Shown: positions 54,808 through 60,000 of the stretch, one piece after another
Numbering within the stretch: the stretch's first letter is position 1
How the letters are laid out: each line of letters begins with the position of its first letter
Assembly (NCBI GenBank): GCA_030704615.1
Contig: CM060731.1
Location: forward strand, 95,400,756 to 95,460,755
Direction of reading: 5' to 3'
DNA from: Takakia lepidozioides
Taxonomy: Eukaryota; Streptophyta; Takakiopsida; Takakiales; Takakiaceae
Length of the DNA: 60,000 nucleotides
Notes under the pieces: model-generated
The model's input: the letters and a program-made list of their open reading frames with translations, nothing else
What the model was told of the DNA's origin: nothing
The model's database searches: none
Program-made: the position numbers and the translations under genes

Positions 54808-54953
54808 GGTGCATGTTGTGTGGGTCTGCTAGAGGGGCAGCCACCATGCTGGTGTGTGATCGATGCTCTAGAGGTTGGCATATGGGATGCTTGACTCCAC
54901 CTCTTGAGATGGTTCCGGATGGGGATTGGTTATGTCCACATTGCATTGGATAG
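54790..54953 (+). CDS. PHD finger at the C-terminus of the methyltransferase element
   Basis: C4HC3 pattern: RCMLC, LVCDRC, GWHMGC, WLCPHC, with the conserved Trp before the last Cys pair. It directly follows the integrase end but in a different frame, so either a frameshift separates a former fusion or it is translated independently. PHD fingers bind histone H3 tails; other gypsy integrases use chromodomains in the same place for targeting. Target preference cannot be read from sequence alone. Confidence 0.88.
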
Positions 54954-55300
54954 TGGGAGTGGATACAACCATGGAAGGCTAACAAGAAACGCAAGGCCCA
55001 GCTACTCGGAGACCTTGAACACACGAGGTCCTGGCTCAAGTTCACAGATTGTAAGACGGCGACTAACGATGGGGCTACTCTTGTACCCGGCCTCTTGGTC
55101 GATAGAGTTTGAGTACAATAGGGACAGTGATAGAGGACTTAATACGGCTGTGGCTATTACATCTTGTAGCTATCTGGAGTTAGAGGGACCTATCCACCAG
55201 CTAGGGGGGCGATTGTGGCAGACTACTTTATTGTGCATATATGTGTGGTGTGGTCTGGACAGCGATGTAGTTGTGTAGCGATATGTATGCGCACGACAGC
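54954..55300 (+). other. 3' untranslated part with a duplicated LTR end
   Basis: No gene. Its last ~87 bp (55213-55298) closely repeat the end of the LTR (55640-55726), including ATATGTATGCGCACGACA. This is the segment missing from the 5' LTR. Confidence 0.8.
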
Positions 55301-55726
55301 TGTCAAGTTAAATAAACACAGTGTGAAACTAACTAGAATAAAGCTAGTTATTTGTACACTTGGATTTAGTTCAAGTGTTAAGTCAGGTGTCAAGTTTAGT
55401 TTGACACCTGAACCGTCTTATCTTCACGCGAGCGTCAGTCGTGCGGCTCATCTCTTGAGCCTGCGCGACCGAGCTCCTTCATGCTTTAGAATCTGAGTGT
55501 GCTTATGTAGGGGTATAGGTTGTTGTGGGGTGGAGTCCCCATAGCTTGGGGTGCCCCTGGCTCGACTATTATCTTAAAGAGTGATGTTGAGGGATTTCAT
55601 GTTTCTTGTGTGAACAGTGTGTCCTTTAGCTTTCTTGTCATTGTGGCAGATTACTTTATTGTGCATATATATGTGGTGTGGTTTGGACAGCGATGTAGTT
55701 GTGTAGCGATATGTATGCGCACGACA
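55301..55726 (+). mobile_element. 3' LTR of the methyltransferase element, 426 bp
   Basis: Starts TGTCAAGTT, ends CACGACA, followed by target duplication GATG. It carries the same two stems as the 5' LTR. Confidence 0.93.
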
Positions 55727-58700
55727 GATGGAATGGTGGAGGTGATATACGAAGTAAGTCGTCCTCCCATTTCCCTCTGCTCATCCTTCCCCAATTTTCA
55801 GTAATCTTTCCACATGAATCGAATGTAACGCTTCTGCATGTTTTTGTTGGCAGTCAAACATCAAGCTGGATTTGGCCCATGCCAAACGCTTCTTCATGGA
55901 AAGTGAGGGGCAGGTCAAAACGTTGCAGTCATTGACTGAGCACTTGAAGGAAGCCGGGGTCAAGTCCAGAACGAAATACAAGTCAAAGCTTGTGAAGCTG
56001 GTGGCCATTGCAGATCCGGCACTTGGAAAAAACTTCATCCCCGAGATTGCAAAACACTATTCTCGGGCCATGCAGCCGACCATGCAGTTGGAGAAACTGC
56101 ATCACCTCTCAACGGCATGTGTTGAAGCGAAAGAGAAGGTGATGTTTCAATGCACTGAAGTTCCTTCCTAGTAATAGCCACTCTTCTTCCTGCTCCTGAC
56201 ATTGGATCGGAAATGGCAGACACGGTGGCTGTCGATCTGGAATGCATCGGAGAGTATAAGGACAATGTGGTCTTTTCCACTCGAAGTTTCCGACCCTGCA
56301 GTGGATGTGTGGCTCAACCGCATGACTTGGTGGTTCCAGGTAATTCAAGGTACTTCCCCAGATTTGCTTTTCTGAAATGAATTCCCTGAACTGCTACGTG
56401 ACAATGCATGTGGGAATCGCAGGTAATGACGAATGCGAAGGAGCAAGTCGTAATGCATACAAATTCGTTCGGCTTGTACGTCAAATGGGATGGAACACAG
56501 ACATTGGAAGACTACGTGACACGTTTCAGATGTGCGTACAAGGACAACCTCTTCGCGAGGGAGCTGCAGACAGCAAGAAAGAGCGTGGAGTTTACACATC
56601 AGGAGGCGGGAAAAGCTGCAATTCGAATTGTTTACAGGTGAAGCCCAGCTGTCCTTGTATGCAAAGCCTGGTTATGAGGTTTGTCTGGGAAATGCGGCAC
56701 CGCATTCGCATTTTAAGTTTTCGGTTGCACTCTGCGAGTACGTTGGTCTCAACTTTTGCTCACGCATGCTGACTGCCCTGCAGGTATATGAAATACGTGC
56801 TTCTTCAAACAGGGGCCCTGGCTCAAGAGCCCCCGCTCTTCATGGCTTGGACCGTGGCGGGCCCAAGCAGTGTCTACACACCCGAGATGCAGAAACAATG
56901 GCATGCCGCGCATCTGGTTGGATGCCCGTGGTACCTGGACATGTCTGGCGGAATTGTTGACGAGTCTGAGAAAGATCTGCACGTGAAAGCAGAAGATAAG
57001 AGAAAGGAAAGACGTGTCCCTGCTCGGCCAGAGTCGGCAAAGGAAGCTGCTGCTCTGGAACAATCCAGAAAGGCAGCTGAGATGGCACAGAAGACGGTGG
57101 ATGCAGCTGTGCAGGCTCAACAGAAGGGGTCCAAGAAGCGGACTCACCAGCAAGGAGCAGCAGTTGTGACACCTAAGAAAACGAAGAAGCAGAAACAGAT
57201 ATTGCAGGTAGAGGGTGAGGAAGAGGACTCCGATTGAGACTTTGCAACCAGCCCACCCCCCGAAACGCAGCCAAAATCCCTTGTGCCCACCGTTGTCACG
57301 AGAGGGACGAGAACTGGCTCGGCAAAGAAGGCACTCTTCAACCCCCCGGGGGGGCACCCTTTCGAGCCGGTGGAAATGAAGAGGCCAAAAGTGGATCCCG
57401 ATACAGTAGTCCAGTGTGTGAATGAGAGTTTCTTGGCGGCTTTGGATGGAGGGGCAGCCAAGTTGGCATACATGAAGACCATGGAGGGTCTGAAGGGCAG
57501 AGCACTGAAGAAGGCGGCTGCCGAAGAGCCTTCCGACACCCCTGGGTTTCTGAAGATGGTCTCGTTCTTTGAGAGGGTGTGTGCAGACAAGGATTGCAGG
57601 AGGGGCGGAAATGCCACCGAGTGGTCTTGCGATATGATCATCTTGGATATTCCGGATGGAGAGCCTGTGGAAGGACTGCAAGCTTTGCCATCTTGGAACA
57701 GGTACTCCGAGGACTTTGGAAGAAAGGATTCGGGCTCGCCCGCATGGTGTTGGACGACAGAGGCTGTGTGGTTGTCCTGGCGAGCAGAGGCAAAAACACG
57801 CAGACAAGAATTGCGAAGTGGACCCGCAAGAGCGCCATCCCAATTCTGAAGAAGAAGTGGACGTGCATCAACACATTGGGCCTTTGGTCGGAAGGGAAGA
57901 AGGTAATTACGACATTGGCACTCGTCCTTTCATTTTCTTAGGAGTTTTGAAATGCGGTGCTGCATTCGATTTCTAATTGTTCCTCACTGTGTATGCAGAC
58001 GAAGCAGTTCGATGCATACTGTTTTGTGAAGGAGAACTCCACCTTTGCTTTCCAAAAGGAGAGATTGTTGGTTGACCCGAACTGTGACCCCATCGATTAC
58101 GACGTCCTGTTCAACAACGTTCCCACGGAACTTCTCCCTCATAGCCTCACTTCAACTGAACCCCTGCGGTATTCACGCACTCGGAGCCCTGCCTTCATTC
58201 AGACAATTATGGAGACATGCACTGACGTGGAGGGCACAGTGCTCGACCTCATCTGTGGGACAGGTATGCAGAATCTTGTTCTATGCTGTTCTGCAAATTC
58301 TCGTTATGCTTTAATTCGCAACATCTGAAGGGCCATGTCATAATGTGTGGATGGCATTGTAACAGGTGCCTCAATGTGGGCTGGGTGGTTTTCCAACCGG
58401 CACCTCTTTGCCTACGAGGAGGACACATCCGTCTGGGGATCCCATCTGGAAGGGCTGCAACGGAATGTGAAGACTCCCATCGAAGCCAAAGACTCCTCGG
58501 ATTTGTCGGAGTCGGAGGAAAAGACAGTGGACATTGATGCCGAGGAGAACCCGGAATACGAGTGAGTGCAAACATTGTAAGTTTGCAAAGCCTTCTGGGT
58601 GATTTTTTGTCAAACGCATTTCCGGACTGTGGTTCTCATTGGTCTCGTTGGTGATTGTTATGTGCAGGATTCTAAGATCCGGGTCGAAACATGTAGGGCC

Positions 58701-59137
58701 TACACTTCTTGCCAAGAAGAATGTCCCATTCTTTGCGAGGGGCGACTTCATGACGAGCCCGGTGAAGGACTACTCCCTTCCTAGTTATGCAGCTAAACTT
58801 GCAAATACAGCGATTAGACGATGTGAGAATCCCAGTAAAGTAGAGCAGATTTTGGAGAGGTGCTAGGGAGGACAGAAGGATAAGGAAAGAGTTGGCAACA
58901 GCTGAGACAGGTAGACGGGTGCGAAAGTTCATATGTGATTCAGTGGATGAGAGCGATGCAGACAGGGAGGACGACGAGCCAACGGAGGTGAGATGGTTGG
59001 TTCCGCAAGGTGAAGATGGGATTTTCAAAAGCCTGGCCAACGAGCAGTCCGCTGGAGATGAGAAAGGCAATGACGGGGTGGAGGCGGAGCAGGACAGTCA
59101 AGGACATGACGACGATAGTGATGATTTTCAAGATTAA
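55727..59137 (+). pseudogene. ParB-methyltransferase gene, copy A3, right piece (exons 2-9)
   Basis: Continues the gene split at 44647. Exons: to 55753, 55854-56138, 56220-56339, 56423-56637, 56784-57902, 57999-58263, 58366-58561, 58668-59137. In this copy the C/G run near 57350 has 13 bases and keeps the frame from FNPPGGHPFEPVEMKRPKVD into the methyltransferase domain, so it shows the undamaged reading for exon 6. Lesions: TGA at 57235, a T lost near 57717, an extra T near 58861. Motif IV (CDMIILDIPDG) and motif I (VLDLICGTG / ASMWAG across intron 7) are unchanged. With A1 and A2 it gives a majority reading at each broken site. Confidence 0.85.
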
Positions 59138-59181
59138 TAGAATTTTAATGAACTCTCTGTACATTTAAATTCTATTCCAGA

Positions 59182-59191
59182 GTATATAAAG
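59182..59191 (+). promoter_or_regulatory. TATA box after the A3 methyltransferase gene
   Basis: GTATATAAAG as in A1 and A2, but here array II is absent because similarity to element A stops at about 59275. Confidence 0.5.
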
Positions 59192-59275
59192 GAAATTCTC
59201 CCCGTCCTTCATGTCCCCTCTCCCATGTGCTTCTCAACGACAACATCGTCCAAACCTGGTCCCTCCCAAAATCGG

Positions 59276-59500
59276 AGGTTAGCTATTTCATGAGCATGAG
59301 CGGCATGAGCGGAGTAGTAAGACAATCGGTTTTCATGAGCAGAAGTACAAATTTCGAAAATAAAAAACAATAAAAAAACATTAATTTAATGCAATGTGTC
59401 AGGAAAAACAAATATATTATTCGGCCCCTTGAAGGGAAAATTGTAGTTTTGACAGTTGTGCTCATGATATTTCGTCTTCCGCTCATGCCAATTCCCAGCG
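59276..59500. other. Unrelated sequence starting with an inverted GCTCATGAAATAGC motif
   Basis: Directly where element A stops, the sequence reads TTAGCTATTTCATGAGCATGAGC, the reverse complement of the GCTCATGAAATAGC end seen at 11140-11152 and 23990-24005. The rest is AT-rich, with no gene. Confidence 0.6.
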
Positions 59501-59960
59501 ACATGTGCAAATATGGCGCCGAATTTCGCGGTAATAGGGTCTGTAACCTGAAAAAACGGCGACGTATTTCACGGTAATAGGTCTCTCTGGCGAAAAATGG
59601 TGCCGAATTCCGCGGCTATAGGTCCCCTCATGACAGGTAATTCGGCGCCATTTTTCCAGTGCATGTTCGGACTTAGCCAGTTTTCGGCGCAAAATAGGGA
59701 AATTCGGCGCCATTTTTCCAGACACTGTACCAGTGCATATTGGGACTTAGCCAGTTTTCGGCCCAAAAAAGAGAAATTCGGCGCCATTTTTCCAGACACG
59801 GTACCAGTGCATGTTGGGACTTAGCCAGTTTTCGGCCCAAAAAGAGAAATTCGGCGCCATTTTCCCAGACACAGGTACCAGTGCATGTTGGGACTTAGCC
59901 AGTTTCGGCCCCAAAAAGAGAAATTCGGCGCCATTTTTCCAGAAATGGCCCCACAACTGC
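59500..59960. repeat. Tandem array with GGCGCC core, period ~75-83 bp
   Basis: Four or more units, each with GACTTAGCCAGTTTTCGG, then AAATTCGGCGCCATTTTTCC and AGACAC-GTACCAGTGCATG. The arms around GGCGCC differ from arrays I and II. Units earlier in the block (59510-59600) are more diverged. Confidence 0.88.
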
Positions 59961-60000
59961 TTTTGTTGGATCTCAGTTTGAATGGAATATTGCCTCATTC

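Larger units (their letters stand above)
44648..55726 (+). mobile_element. LTR retrotransposon with C5-DNA methyltransferase and PHD finger
   Basis: An 11,079-bp insertion with TGTC...GACA ends and 4-bp target duplication GATG (44644-44647 and 55727-55730). The empty site is seen in A1 (3421-3435). Order: partial 5' LTR, captured host-gene pieces, gag, protease, C5 methyltransferase, RT-RNase H, integrase, PHD finger, 3' LTR. The methyltransferase sits between protease and RT in the same frame, so it was part of the polyprotein. It is defective: eight stops in the pol frame plus a shift in gag. Confidence 0.92.

Noticed and set aside
1-60000. tRNA, rRNA or organellar genes
   Set aside because: None recognised by eye; a covariance-model scan would be needed to exclude small ones.

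Overview
The window looks like nuclear DNA of a green plant-lineage organism, most plausibly a streptophyte alga or early land plant. The evidence is a plant-type monodehydroascorbate reductase fragment, a plant-type acidic ribosomal P1 gene fragment, compact GT-AG introns of 81-145 bp, and densely nested Ty3/gypsy LTR retrotransposons. A charophyte is my best guess because retrotransposons carrying cytosine methyltransferases have been reported there; that is recollection, not proof. I see no single-copy host gene in intact form. Almost everything is mobile or repeat DNA.

The most unusual component is an element I call A, present in three copies. Copy A1 is about 1421-11155, A2 is 15271-24007, and A3 is split into 44394-44647 and 55727-59275. 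It carries a nine-exon gene for a protein with a ParB-like N-terminal domain (DGNHR motif) and a C-terminal DNA methyltransferase domain of the beta-class (motif IV before motif I) N4/N6 type. Downstream come a TATA box, an array of palindromes with a GGYRCC core, and two paralogous genes of unknown function that diverge head to head. The same palindrome also sits inside introns 1, 5 and 6 of the methyltransferase gene, in the divergent promoter region, and in a second array at 1-1400 with a spacing of about 53 bp. All three methyltransferase copies are broken at different places. In A2 both small genes are open.

The second unusual component is an 11.1-kb LTR element at 44648-55726, inserted into exon 2 of A3 with a 4-bp target duplication. 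It encodes gag, protease, a C5 cytosine DNA methyltransferase, reverse transcriptase/RNase H, integrase and a C-terminal PHD finger. From protease to integrase it stays in one reading frame over 5.4 kb, interrupted only by stop codons. Its 5' portion holds pieces of host genes (monodehydroascorbate reductase, possibly fused to a URM1-like piece, and antisense ribosomal protein P1), which replace the end of the 5' LTR.

The remainder is: family B gypsy fragments (12037-13020 and 27906-29010); a solo LTR with a 5-bp duplication (10027-10756) and inverted LTR fragments around a palindrome block (11159-12036); an Athila/Tat-like family C with four LTRs (14443-15262, 25048-25784, 31552-32421, 43513-44393), each containing a CACAGCC-type minisatellite, and one long gag-pol copy (31552-42880); two decayed SWIM zinc-finger genes (25811-27036 and 29200-31550); and a tandem array at the right edge (59500-60000).

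How the parts may work together (inference): element A keeps its introns in every copy, so it spreads as DNA. Its ParB-like methyltransferase could bind or modify the palindromes it carries. Element A and the LTR element each encode a DNA methyltransferase of a different class, and one has landed inside the other.
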